Assembly (NCBI GenBank): GCA_913778275.1
Contig: CAJYWN010000019.1
Coordinates: 7,483 to 71,482 of the forward strand
DNA length: 64,000 bases
Origin: an uncultured Chryseobacterium sp.
Lineage (GTDB): Bacteria; Bacteroidota; Bacteroidia; Flavobacteriales; Weeksellaceae
Direction of reading: 5' to 3'
Shown: one piece after another, positions 37,113 to 43,962 of the stretch
Layout: every line of letters begins with the position of its first letter
How positions within the stretch are numbered: the first letter of the stretch is position 1
Made by a program: the position numbers and the translations under genes
The notes under the pieces: generated by a model
Databases searched by the model: none
Told to the model about the DNA's origin: nothing
Seen by the model: the letters and a program-made list of their open reading frames with translations, nothing else

Positions 37113-37400
37113 ATGAAAAAACTGATATTGGGCATAATCGGCTTTTCTGCACTGCTGGTATCATGCGGACCGAAAAGCACTGCCGTAACGGGACCAAAAT
37201 ATACCTCATCCGAGCAGCTGGCCCAGGGAAAAACAATTTTTGAAAATTCCTGCAACAAATGCCACGGACTTCCCAATCCGGAAAAACATGACGACATGGG
37301 CTGGCTGAAAACATTAAGCAGAATGGCTCCGAAAGCGAAACTGAATGAAGAACAGCACCAAATGGTATACGATTATCTGATTTCCGTAAACAACAAATAA
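37113..37400 (+). CDS. mono-heme cytochrome c lipoprotein, paralogue
   Basis: A 95-residue protein starting MKKLILGIIGFSALLVSC, chosen because this ATG begins a lipoprotein signal; an upstream in-frame ATG would not. The heme motif is CNKCH in FENSCNKCHGLPNP, with MAPKAKLNEEQHQMVYDYL at the end almost the same as in the preceding gene. A tandem duplication, probably co-transcribed. Partner oxidoreductase unknown. Confidence 0.88.
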   Translation: MKKLILGIIGFSALLVSCGPKSTAVTGPKYTSSEQLAQGKTIFENSCNKCHGLPNPEKHDDMGWLKTLSRMAPKAKLNEEQHQMVYDYLISVNNK

Positions 37401-37439
37401 GCGGAGAGAAAGTTCTACCCCAAACTATTACAATAAAAG

Positions 37440-37464
37440 AGGAGACTTATTTTGTCTCCTTTTT
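37440..37464. terminator. bidirectional terminator between cytochrome and TPR genes
   Basis: AGGAGAC pairs with GTCTCCT, followed by TTTT on the plus strand and preceded by AAAAG. It overlaps the last codons of the convergent TPR gene. Confidence 0.65.
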
Positions 37465-37956
37465 AATGTTCTTTTTCTTACGCATTTTTGATTTAATGAA
37501 TTTTCTGCGGTCTTTTACTACATCCAGACTGTATTTTGTAAAGCAGTACTTTGCAGTTTCATTTAGAAATTTCAGCGCATTTACAAAACTGCCTCGCTTT
37601 TCGGAAAGTAAAGATCTGTAAAACCATAAGGTTGCCTTATCAATTCCCTTGATTTTCAAAGAGTAATCGATCAGTTTTTCTGCTTCGTGATAATCTTCGT
37701 TATCAATAAGACAGCTGATGTAATACTGAGGAACATTCAGGTTTGTAACATCACACTGCATGGCTTCTTCAAAGTACAGTTTTGCCTTTTCATAATCGGA
37801 TAACATTTCGCTGTAGATTCTGCCCATCAGACACAGGCTGTCTGCATCTTCAGGGTCATATGACAGCGCATAGTTCAATGCTTCCAGACAATTCGGGAGA
37901 TTGTAAGGATAATTATCCAGCGCCTCGAAGTAATATTTATTTTTAGTTAAGGTCAT
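37447..37956 (-). CDS. TPR-repeat protein at the end of the rtcB-prfH cluster
   Basis: A 169-residue soluble helical protein. TPR-like repeats are visible: NCLEALNYALSYDPEDADSL, LMGRIYSEMLSDYEKAKLYF and a third around residue 85 (DNEDYHEAEKLIDYSLKIKG). The last 20 residues are strongly basic (KDRRKFIKSKMRKKKNIKK), which suggests contact with RNA or ribosomes. It overlaps prfH by 14 nt, so it is translated with it. Function unknown; an adaptor in the repair or rescue module is inference. Confidence 0.72.
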   Translation of the reverse strand: MTLTKNKYYFEALDNYPYNLPNCLEALNYALSYDPEDADSLCLMGRIYSEMLSDYEKAKLYFEEAMQCDVTNLNVPQYYISCLIDNEDYHEAEKLIDYSLKIKGIDKATLWFYRSLLSEKRGSFVNALKFLNETAKYCFTKYSLDVVKDRRKFIKSKMRKKKNIKKETK

Positions 37957-38641
37957 TGTTGTAATTTTTTAATTCTTTTTTCAGTTGATTTCTCTGCTTT
38001 TTGAAAGATTTTTCCTGATAATTCTTTTTGAAATCCGTTCCAGAAAATGTTCGGATCGGATTTCCGCGCTGAACATTCAGATGATTATTCCATGTTTCCT
38101 GCATTCTTTTTTGAAGCTGAATGATATTCTGTTCCAAAACTTTTTCTTTCAGTCTCTCAATAGAGATCTTTTTATTCTCCAATTGCGAACGGGAATCCTG
38201 TACGAAAACACTTTGTCCGGTCGGAATATGAGTTGCCCGAACCGCCGTGTTTACTTTATTTACGTTTTGCCCTCCGCTTCCCTGGCTTCTCGTTGTCTGA
38301 AACTGAATATCTTTCTCATTAAAATTAATTTTCTCTGATCCTTCCAGTTCAAAAATTCCGATAAACCAGTTGCTTCTTTTATGCAGTTTTCGGAAAGAGC
38401 TTTTGCCAATCCAGCAAATGCTTCCGAGCCAACTTTTTAAAAATTCTTGTAAATTTTTCGATTGTAGAAGAATGGTCACCGACTTCAGCGTAAGGTTTTC
38501 ATCTCCGTTTTCACGGTGAATGATCTCGTGATGTATGTTATTATTTTTAGCTTCTTCCAGAAAAACCTTCAGCACTTTTGCAACTACCCATTGGCATTCC
38601 AAAGGTCCTTTTCCGGAGGTTATTTGTATGAGCTTTTCCAT
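37943..38641 (-). CDS. prfH: peptide chain release factor homologue PrfH
   Basis: A 232-residue release-factor-like protein with the peptidyl-tRNA hydrolysis motif [18 protein letters not shown] (GGQ near residue 124) and a basic C-terminal tail, but without the codon-recognition domain of RF1/RF2. Length and layout fit PrfH, whose genes pair with rtcB. E. coli homologues are reported to release peptides from ribosomes cut in the 16S decoding centre so that RtcB can reseal the RNA. It overlaps the zinc-ribbon gene by 22 nt and the TPR gene by 14 nt. Confidence 0.9.
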   Translation of the reverse strand: MEKLIQITSGKGPLECQWVVAKVLKVFLEEAKNNNIHHEIIHRENGDENLTLKSVTILLQSKNLQEFLKSWLGSICWIGKSSFRKLHKRSNWFIGIFELEGSEKINFNEKDIQFQTTRSQGSGGQNVNKVNTAVRATHIPTGQSVFVQDSRSQLENKKISIERLKEKVLEQNIIQLQKRMQETWNNHLNVQRGNPIRTFSGTDFKKNYQEKSFKKQRNQLKKELKNYNNDLN

Positions 38642-39207
38642 TTTTGTAAAATTTTTAAAATTGCCTCTCTGTTTTTGGCTTCTTTAATAAATGTCGGTAA
38701 CCTTTCTACCATTCGAATTCTGTAAGGTGATCTTGTTCTTAAATCTGATGAGACATAATTTTCCATTTCCAACAGATGTTCTATGTTTCTCGCCCAGAAT
38801 AATTTCCCTTTAAAATCTGCCTGAAAATAATATGGGCAACCGAAAACAGGATCATGAATTAACCCTTCTTCTTTTGGGTATGAGTTCAAATATTTCTCAA
38901 TTTTTGGCTGAATTTGAAATTGTGAGTCACATGCATTACATTTTACATTACTTATTTTAGGTTTCTCCTTTAAGTTGCCTTGCTCATAACGAATGGAATG
39001 TGCACAAATCGGGCAATAAAGATTAACAAAAGCTTTGTAAACCAAGAGATCTAATGCATTTTTGTGTAGTCCACAATGCCTGCATTTTAAAGTTGCCCGT
39101 TTATAATTGTTTTCATTTTCCACAACAGCATCTTCACCGCAATCCGGACAGACTACGAGAAGGGTTTCATAATATTTTAAATATTCCTGTTTGTATATTT
39201 TTTTCAT
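38620..39207 (-). CDS. double zinc-ribbon protein of unknown function
   Basis: A 195-residue protein with two four-cysteine zinc ribbons: C20/C23 with C42/C45, and C65/C68 with C90/C93. The third part (about residues 118-195) has GCPYYFQADFKGKLFWARN, LLEMENYVSSDLRTRSPYR and a basic C-terminus. No named family was recognised; such proteins may be labelled TFIIB-type zinc ribbon, which says little. Its start codon overlaps a TGA stop upstream (ATGA) and its end overlaps prfH by 22 nt. It is therefore firmly part of the prfH operon. A nucleic-acid-binding role is inference. Confidence 0.75.
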   Translation of the reverse strand: MKKIYKQEYLKYYETLLVVCPDCGEDAVVENENNYKRATLKCRHCGLHKNALDLLVYKAFVNLYCPICAHSIRYEQGNLKEKPKISNVKCNACDSQFQIQPKIEKYLNSYPKEEGLIHDPVFGCPYYFQADFKGKLFWARNIEHLLEMENYVSSDLRTRSPYRIRMVERLPTFIKEAKNREAILKILQKWKSSYK

Positions 39208-39531
39208 TTCAATCTATTCGGTATTTCATTTAATTTTGGATGAACAATCGGATCAATTCCTTTTTCCAGTAAATCTTTTGCTGCCATAACCTTCCTGCTG
39301 AAGAATCATAACCGCTTCAGCAACATTTTCTTTCTTCACAAAAACATCAATATCTTTATGGTCGTGTGCGTGCTTGTATTCTGTATGTCCGATTTCAGAC
39401 ATAAAATGCCATGCCCATCCTCCTGAAATAATAATTATATGTTTTAATTTTTCTAAAATTTCAAGTCCGCTTTGAATTCTGAATTCCGGCCAGACTTCAC
39501 CGTATCTTTTTATATTATGTGGTGCTCCCAT
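39204..39531 (-). pseudogene. nucleotidyltransferase-like gene, truncated or frameshifted
   Basis: The reading frame from 39531 to 39253 gives 92 residues with a minimal nucleotidyltransferase signature: ISGGWAWHFM (residues 36-44) and HKDIDVFVKK with acidic D60 and D62. Full domains of this type are longer. It ends abruptly at RFTGKRN. In another frame, 39287 to 39204 encodes 27 clean codons (AAKDLLEKGIDPIVHPKLNE...) whose TGA overlaps the start of the zinc-ribbon gene as ATGA. This suggests one original gene that lost an internal part and its frame. Alternatively the two are separate small genes. Confidence 0.55.
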
Positions 39532-39592
39532 TCTTTTGTTTTTTGTAAACCTTCAAGGTTTTCATTTCAATTAATTTGTTTATTGATTTTAT

Positions 39593-39625
39593 AAACCTCA
39601 CAGGTTTTGAAAACCTGTGAGGTTT
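39593..39625. repeat. perfect palindromic repeat AAACCTCACAGGTTTT
   Basis: Two exact 16-base inverted arms separated by one base, between rtcB and the nucleotidyltransferase gene. A shorter related palindrome (AAACCTTCAAGGTTTT) lies nearby at about 39547-39562. Palindromes of this type are, from general recollection, common between genes in Flavobacteriia. It could end the rtcB transcript or arise from a mobile repeat. Confidence 0.7.
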
Positions 39626-39665
39626 GAAGTCGGTCAAAAACCATCAACCAACAATTAAAACCAGT

Positions 39666-41057
39666 TTATTTATCCATTCTCACTATCCGCGGTTGGAACG
39701 TTCCAAGAATATCAACTAATTCACTTTGTGCATTCATCACTTCGTGGATATCTTTGTATGCCATTGGTGCTTCTTCGGCATTACCACCCATCAACGTGAC
39801 ATTCTTTAGTTTCAATTCTTTTTTTATGTCATTTTGAGTAAAAAGATTCCTGCATTCTCCGCGGGAATATGCGCGTCCCGCTCCGTGAGAAGCAGAATGT
39901 AAAGAATCAGGATTTCCTTTTCCGCGAACGATAAAGCCTTTGGCTGTCATGGAACCGGGAATCATTCCCAATTCATTTTCGTTTGCCGGAGTTGCCCCCT
40001 TTCTGTGAACAATTACTTCTTTTCCATTGTGAACTTCTTTCCATGCGAAGTTGTGATGGTTTTCAATTCTGGCTTTTACCCGCCCTCCGACCGCTTTAAT
40101 TAGCCTTCTGTGAATATCATCGTGACAGGCCGAAGCATAATCTCCGGCTAAACTCATCGCGGTCCAATATTCTATTCCGAGATGCGTATTCAGATCCAGC
40201 CATGCGAACTGCTGTGCTTCTTTCGGCAGCGGACATTGTTCTGTTGCCACCCTGGAATAATATTGGGCGATTTCTGCTCCCAACCCACGAGAACCACTAT
40301 GTGAAAGAATACCGAGATATTTCCCTTTCGGAAGTCCTATTTGTTTATCTTCTTCCGTAATTTCAACTTCACCGAATTCCACAAAGTGATTTCCGCCGCC
40401 GGAAGTTCCCATCTGTTTGACGGCCTTTCCTTTCAATCTTCTTAAAACCGGGATCATATCAAATGTATCTCTGTCGAAAATTTCATGTTCAACATGAGAT
40501 TTATGATTTTCATACATCCCGAATTTTGTATGCTCGGCAAGTGCTTTTTCATATTTGTCTTTTGCACCGTCCAGATAGGAAACCGGCGTATCCAAAATAC
40601 TCAGACTCATCCTGCATCCGATATCCATCCCTACTCCGTAAGGAATCACTGCATTTTCTACAGCAAGGACGCCGCCGATCGGAAGACCATAACCGCTGTG
40701 CGCATCCGGCATTAAAGCCCCGCTTATTGAAACCGGAAGCTTCAAAGCAGTGTACAGCTGGTTTTTTGCCTCTTCTGAAATATTGTATCCGAAAATCTGA
40801 AATGCCGCCCGGTTTGTGTTGAGCATTCTTTTTTCTGTTTTCTTTGACAAAAGCAGTGCTTCAGCAATTTGTCCGAACGTGAGATCTTTTTCGAATTGTT
40901 CAGGATTTTGCAGTATTTCTTTTAAAAGAGATTTGACATGATGTAGATTCTTGGTTGCAAAATTTCTTTTCATGACTTCCAAAGCAATGTTGATACTCTG
41001 ATTGTTGGGATAGCCTATTTTTAATATATCTTTTCCTTTAAGTTTTAAATTTCCCAT
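39666..41057 (-). CDS. rtcB: RtcB family RNA ligase
   Basis: A 463-residue RNA ligase that joins 3'-phosphate or 2',3'-cyclic phosphate ends to 5'-OH ends using GTP and Mn. Seen are DIGCRM (metal Cys near residue 147), GTSGGGNHFVEFG, LSHSGSRGLGAE, ENHHNFAWKE and SASHGAGRAYSRG (guanylated His near 389). An N-terminal extension of about 100 residues precedes the usual core. The ATG at 41057 gives MGNLKLKGKD; longer in-frame starts look non-coding. The prfH gene lies downstream in the same direction. Confidence 0.93.
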   Translation of the reverse strand: MGNLKLKGKDILKIGYPNNQSINIALEVMKRNFATKNLHHVKSLLKEILQNPEQFEKDLTFGQIAEALLLSKKTEKRMLNTNRAAFQIFGYNISEEAKNQLYTALKLPVSISGALMPDAHSGYGLPIGGVLAVENAVIPYGVGMDIGCRMSLSILDTPVSYLDGAKDKYEKALAEHTKFGMYENHKSHVEHEIFDRDTFDMIPVLRRLKGKAVKQMGTSGGGNHFVEFGEVEITEEDKQIGLPKGKYLGILSHSGSRGLGAEIAQYYSRVATEQCPLPKEAQQFAWLDLNTHLGIEYWTAMSLAGDYASACHDDIHRRLIKAVGGRVKARIENHHNFAWKEVHNGKEVIVHRKGATPANENELGMIPGSMTAKGFIVRGKGNPDSLHSASHGAGRAYSRGECRNLFTQNDIKKELKLKNVTLMGGNAEEAPMAYKDIHEVMNAQSELVDILGTFQPRIVRMDK

Positions 41058-41077
41058 TGTATAGATTTTATAATAGA

Positions 41078-41131
41078 CACGAGAACATAAACGCTCGTGC
41101 ATCGTGTATTTTCCAGCTAAAACTGAGCTGG
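41078..41131 (-). promoter_or_regulatory. two hairpins in the rtcB 5' leader
   Basis: CACGAG/CTCGTG (41078-41099) and CCAGCT/AGCTGG (41113-41131) are exact 6-bp inverted pairs 21-74 nt upstream of the rtcB start. They would form stems in the leader RNA. No clear -7 element was found close to rtcB. Confidence 0.4.
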
Positions 41132-41215
41132 CTGTTTTTGATACTGACCGCAAAGGCATTACATCTTAAGATTCTTCAATGGCTTTGCTGCTTTCATTAT
41201 GACAGAGCTTTATCA

Positions 41216-41310
41216 TAGCCCGATTGCAACGGCATCCTTTTTTGTCTGGTGAAGGCTTATCGGCCGGAAAACAAAAAAGATACAGTGGAAAGCGGGAAGA
41301 AGCTCCTAAA
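41216..41310 (+). repeat. dispersed repeat, copy B
   Basis: Starts TAGCCCGATTGCAAC and ends GGAAAGCGGGAAGAAGC plus TCCTA, matching copy A at 36405-36515 in both ends and in the TTTTTTGT...ACAAAAAA core. The centre (TATCGGCCGG) differs and the hairpin is imperfect. Same orientation as copy A. The pair encloses the cytochrome and rtcB-prfH genes. Confidence 0.7.
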
Positions 41311-41353
41311 AAAATTTCGGGAAAACTTGTAAGTTTACAATATTGCGCAATAA

Positions 41354-41384
41354 AAAACCCGAAATCTCAACGACTTCGGGTTTT
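41354..41384 (-). terminator. intrinsic terminator of the leader unit
   Basis: AAAACCCGAA and TTCGGGTTTT form a perfect 10-bp stem. On the minus strand it ends GGGTTTTTTATT, a textbook Rho-independent signal, 23 nt after the leader peptide stop. Confidence 0.8.
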
Positions 41385-41406
41385 GGTATTTCATTATACT
41401 GTTGTT

Positions 41407-41484
41407 CTAAGAATGTACCAAGCCACGAAGCCTTACCACCAATAGTGGCAATCCAACTATAGAATTCTGATTAAATCTGATCAT
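41407..41484 (-). CDS. putative Leu/Val-rich leader peptide
   Basis: A 25-codon frame starting ATG and ending TAG. Residues 9-23 contain five Leu, four Val and one Ile (IVGLPLLVVRLRGLV), the pattern of ilv/leu attenuator leader peptides. It is flanked by an exact promoter -7 element 40 nt upstream and an intrinsic terminator 23 nt downstream. Codons 18-20 (positions 41426-41432, GGCTTCG) can pair over 7 bp, with one G-U, with the first arm of the terminator (41372-41378), a possible antiterminator. No ilv or leu gene follows; the next gene on this strand is rtcB. Confidence 0.5.
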   Translation of the reverse strand: MIRFNQNSIVGLPLLVVRLRGLVHS

Positions 41485-41523
41485 TGCTTCGTTTTTTAAA
41501 GGGTTAAACTTGATTTTATGGTG

Positions 41524-41531
41524 CAAATATA
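41524..41531 (-). promoter_or_regulatory. promoter -7 element of the leader unit
   Basis: The minus strand reads TATATTTG, an exact TAnnTTTG match, with TTTT in place of TTTG at a 19-nt spacing (41551-41554). It would start a transcript of about 170 nt ending at the terminator. Confidence 0.6.
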
Positions 41532-41650
41532 GGAAAAAATTTATGCTGTAAAAAGATTTAAGTATATAATCCCATCATACTCCAAAATTTTTAAAAAAGT
41601 TAATTTTTATTAAAAAGTATATTTATATCCCAACCTGTGAAAAAAAAGTA

Positions 41651-41658
41651 TATATTTG
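41651..41658 (+). promoter_or_regulatory. promoter -7 element for the first fasciclin gene
   Basis: TATATTTG, an exact consensus match, lies 22 nt before the start at 41681. Confidence 0.55.
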
Positions 41659-41680
41659 AACGATTTAAAAAATAAACATT

Positions 41681-42637
41681 ATGAAAAAAATTATTAAGAC
41701 ATCCTTCTTATTAGGATTAGGACTAACATTGCTTAGCATTTTTTCTTGTCAACCTGACAATGATCCGCCTCCATCACCTTACACCATTTATGAGACGATT
41801 TCATTCGATAGTAACTATCGTAACCTTAAAGCAGCAGTTGACAAGGCGGGTCTAGCAACGCTACTTAATCAGAACGGAAACCTAACTTTGTTTGCACCGG
41901 GTAATAATGCATTTATTGCATTTTTACAGGCTAATGGATATGCAAGCTTAAGTGATGTTCCTCCGGCAGCCCTTAAAACCCTATTGTTGAATCATATTTT
42001 AGGTACTAGATTAAAAAGTTCAGCAATGTCTACCGGATATGTATCTACTTTAGCATTTGGCGCAGCTTCGGCAACGCGACCTATAAGTATGTTTATTAAA
42101 ACTGGCAACGAGATAAAAATTAACGGAACTTCTACTGTATATATAGCAGATATTAATGCAAGTAACGGACTTATTCATGAAGTAAGTGCTGTAATAGGGT
42201 TGCCAACTATCGTAACGCATGCTACTGCAAACCCGCAGTTCAGTTCTCTTGTTTCTGCGCTTACAAGAAATGATATGCCAAACTTTGTAGGAATACTTGG
42301 GGGAACTGCAAACTCTCCATTTACAGTATTTGCTCCGACCAACCAAGCTTTTTCATCATTACTAACGGAGTTAAACCTTCCTAATCTTGCAGCTGTTCCA
42401 AAAGCCACACTTGAAAATACATTAAAGTATCATGTAGTAACCGGAGCAAACGTGGCATCCAACAACCTTACCAATAATATGACGGTAAACACTTTTCAAG
42501 GCAGCACATTTAAAATTACAACAATCGGAGGACCGAAGATTACGGATAAAAACAATAGAGTATCCAATATAATTGCGACAGACGTACAGTGCAATAATGG
42601 AATAATTCATGTAATAAACAAAGTTCTTTTACCATAG
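41681..42637 (+). CDS. fasciclin-domain lipoprotein
   Basis: A 318-residue surface lipoprotein with signal MKKIIKTSFLLGLGLTLLSI and lipobox FSC, then two FAS1 domains (about residues 35-175 and 180-317). Each has the FAS1 H1 and H2 motifs: NGNLTLFAPGNNAFIAF and NGLIHEVSAVIGLP in the first, SPFTVFAPTNQAFSSLL and CNNGIIHVINKVLLP in the second. FAS1 domains serve adhesion. A close paralogue follows 304 nt downstream in the same direction. Confidence 0.92.
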   Translation: MKKIIKTSFLLGLGLTLLSIFSCQPDNDPPPSPYTIYETISFDSNYRNLKAAVDKAGLATLLNQNGNLTLFAPGNNAFIAFLQANGYASLSDVPPAALKTLLLNHILGTRLKSSAMSTGYVSTLAFGAASATRPISMFIKTGNEIKINGTSTVYIADINASNGLIHEVSAVIGLPTIVTHATANPQFSSLVSALTRNDMPNFVGILGGTANSPFTVFAPTNQAFSSLLTELNLPNLAAVPKATLENTLKYHVVTGANVASNNLTNNMTVNTFQGSTFKITTIGGPKITDKNNRVSNIIATDVQCNNGIIHVINKVLLP

Positions 42638-42941
42638 ACGATTATTATTAAGTAAGTATGCCGGAATTTCCGGCATACTTTATAATTATAATTCTTTATT
42701 CCTTGTACATTGCTATCTAGTGTATGAGCTGTAAGAAAAATTTTTCAGGGTAAAATGATAACAAGAGTAGCATCAGTTTAAATAGTTATTAAAACGAATA
42801 TGAGTTTCATGGATAAAAATTCCATAATCCCAACTGTTATTTATAATTATTCTAAATTAACGTCATTGTTATGTTATTTTACTAAAAAATAAAAAAAGGT
42901 ATAATTTTTGTCTATTCATTTCACACATTAACATAAACATT
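42638..42941. other. 304-nt gap between the two fasciclin genes
   Basis: Begins with a terminator and ends with a promoter-like TATAATTTTTG (42900-42910), one base off the TAnnTTTG spacing. ATCCCAACTGT at 42827-42837 resembles ATCCCAACCTGT in front of the first fasciclin gene, a trace of the duplicated upstream region. No gene seen. Confidence 0.45.
42654..42684 (+). terminator. terminator after the first fasciclin gene
   Basis: AAGTATGCCGGAA pairs perfectly with TTCCGGCATACTT, with one base between arms, followed by TATAATT. Confidence 0.7.
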
Positions 42942-43895
42942 ATGAAAAATTTTTTTAAACCTTTACTTTTATCAGGAATTGCAATCTTATCAATTTACTC
43001 TTGTGATGACGATAATGATAACATGACAACTACACAAACTACAGTCTATCAAAAAATTTCATCAGACAGTGATCTAAGCAATTTAAAAGCTGCCGTGGAT
43101 AAAGCTGGATTATCTGCTACTCTTAACCAGGCTGGGACATATACTTTATTTGCACCTACCAATGCGGCCTTTGCAACATTTTTACAAGCTAACGGATACG
43201 CCAGTTTAAATGATGTTCCTACTGCCGCCTTGAAGACCTTATTGCTAAATCACGTTTTGGGAACGGAGGTAAAAAGTTCGGGAATATCTACGGGATATGT
43301 TTCTACCCTTGCCATAGGGGCGGCTTCTTCCACGCGACCACTCAGCATGTATATCAACACGAGCAGCGGTGTAAAAATCAATGGCGTTTCTACTGTTGTC
43401 GCGACAGATATTGATGTAAATAACGGTGTGATCCATAAGGTAAATGCAGTGATTGGATTACCTACGATTGTAACCCATGCCACGGCTAATCCACAATTCA
43501 GCTCTCTTGTTTCCGCACTCACAAGGAGTGATATGCCTAATTTTGTGGGTATTCTCAGCGGAGCAGCCAATTCACCTTTCACAGTATTCGCTCCGACCAA
43601 TACTGCTTTTTCTTCTCTTTTAACCGAACTGAACCTGGCAAATCTTGCTGCAATCCCAAAAACAACATTAGAAAATACATTAAAATATCATGTTGTAACG
43701 GGAGCTAATGTCGCTTCTACGAACCTTACCAACAATATGACGGTAACTACTTTCCTGGGCAGTACCTTTAAAATCAATACTACCAGTGGTGCAAAAATAA
43801 CGGATAACAATAATAGAGTTTCGAATATCATTGCTACGGATGTACAATGCAATAATGGAATTATCCATGCTATAGATAAAGTATTATTACCCTAA
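42942..43895 (+). CDS. fasciclin-domain lipoprotein, tandem paralogue
   Basis: A 317-residue lipoprotein (signal ending SIYSCDDDNDN) with the same two-FAS1 architecture as its upstream neighbour. The second FAS1 domain is nearly identical between the two (for example HATANPQFSSLVSALTR and NRVSNIIATDVQCNNGIIH), while the signal peptides and linkers differ clearly. This is a fairly recent tandem duplication. Likely exposed at the cell surface for adhesion or matrix binding; ligand unknown. Confidence 0.92.
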   Translation: MKNFFKPLLLSGIAILSIYSCDDDNDNMTTTQTTVYQKISSDSDLSNLKAAVDKAGLSATLNQAGTYTLFAPTNAAFATFLQANGYASLNDVPTAALKTLLLNHVLGTEVKSSGISTGYVSTLAIGAASSTRPLSMYINTSSGVKINGVSTVVATDIDVNNGVIHKVNAVIGLPTIVTHATANPQFSSLVSALTRSDMPNFVGILSGAANSPFTVFAPTNTAFSSLLTELNLANLAAIPKTTLENTLKYHVVTGANVASTNLTNNMTVTTFLGSTFKINTTSGAKITDNNNRVSNIIATDVQCNNGIIHAIDKVLLP

Positions 43896-43916
43896 CCATA
43901 CTATTAATTACACAGT

Positions 43917-43944
43917 AAAGCCTGCCGGGATCCGACAGGCTTTT
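43917..43944. terminator. terminator between fasciclin and 43963 genes
   Basis: AAAGCCTGcCGG pairs with CCGaCAGGCTTTT, followed by ATTTATTTTT. It separates two convergent genes. Confidence 0.75.
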
Positions 43945-43962
43945 ATTTATTTTTAATCTGCA

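Larger units (their letters stand above)
41058..41680. other. 623-nt gap with leader unit, repeat and divergent promoters
   Basis: Holds, from left to right: two small hairpins in the rtcB leader (41078-41131), repeat copy B (41216-41310), an attenuator-like minus-strand unit (41354-41531) and the plus-strand promoter of the first fasciclin gene (41651). No larger protein gene was recognised. Confidence 0.6.

Noticed and set aside
37943..38641. Possibility that this gene is a second RF2 or ArfB/YaeJ
   Set aside because: It is longer than ArfB, lacks the RF codon domain, and is linked to rtcB, which fits PrfH best.
41224..41445. 73-codon plus-strand frame upstream of the fasciclin genes
   Set aside because: It crosses repeat copy B and the terminator hairpin; composition is that of non-coding repeat DNA.
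41340..41475. Second open frame on the minus strand overlapping the leader peptide (contains TIGGKASWLGTFLEQ)
   Set aside because: It has no start codon after the preceding stop and runs through the terminator; the ATG-initiated leader fits the signals better.
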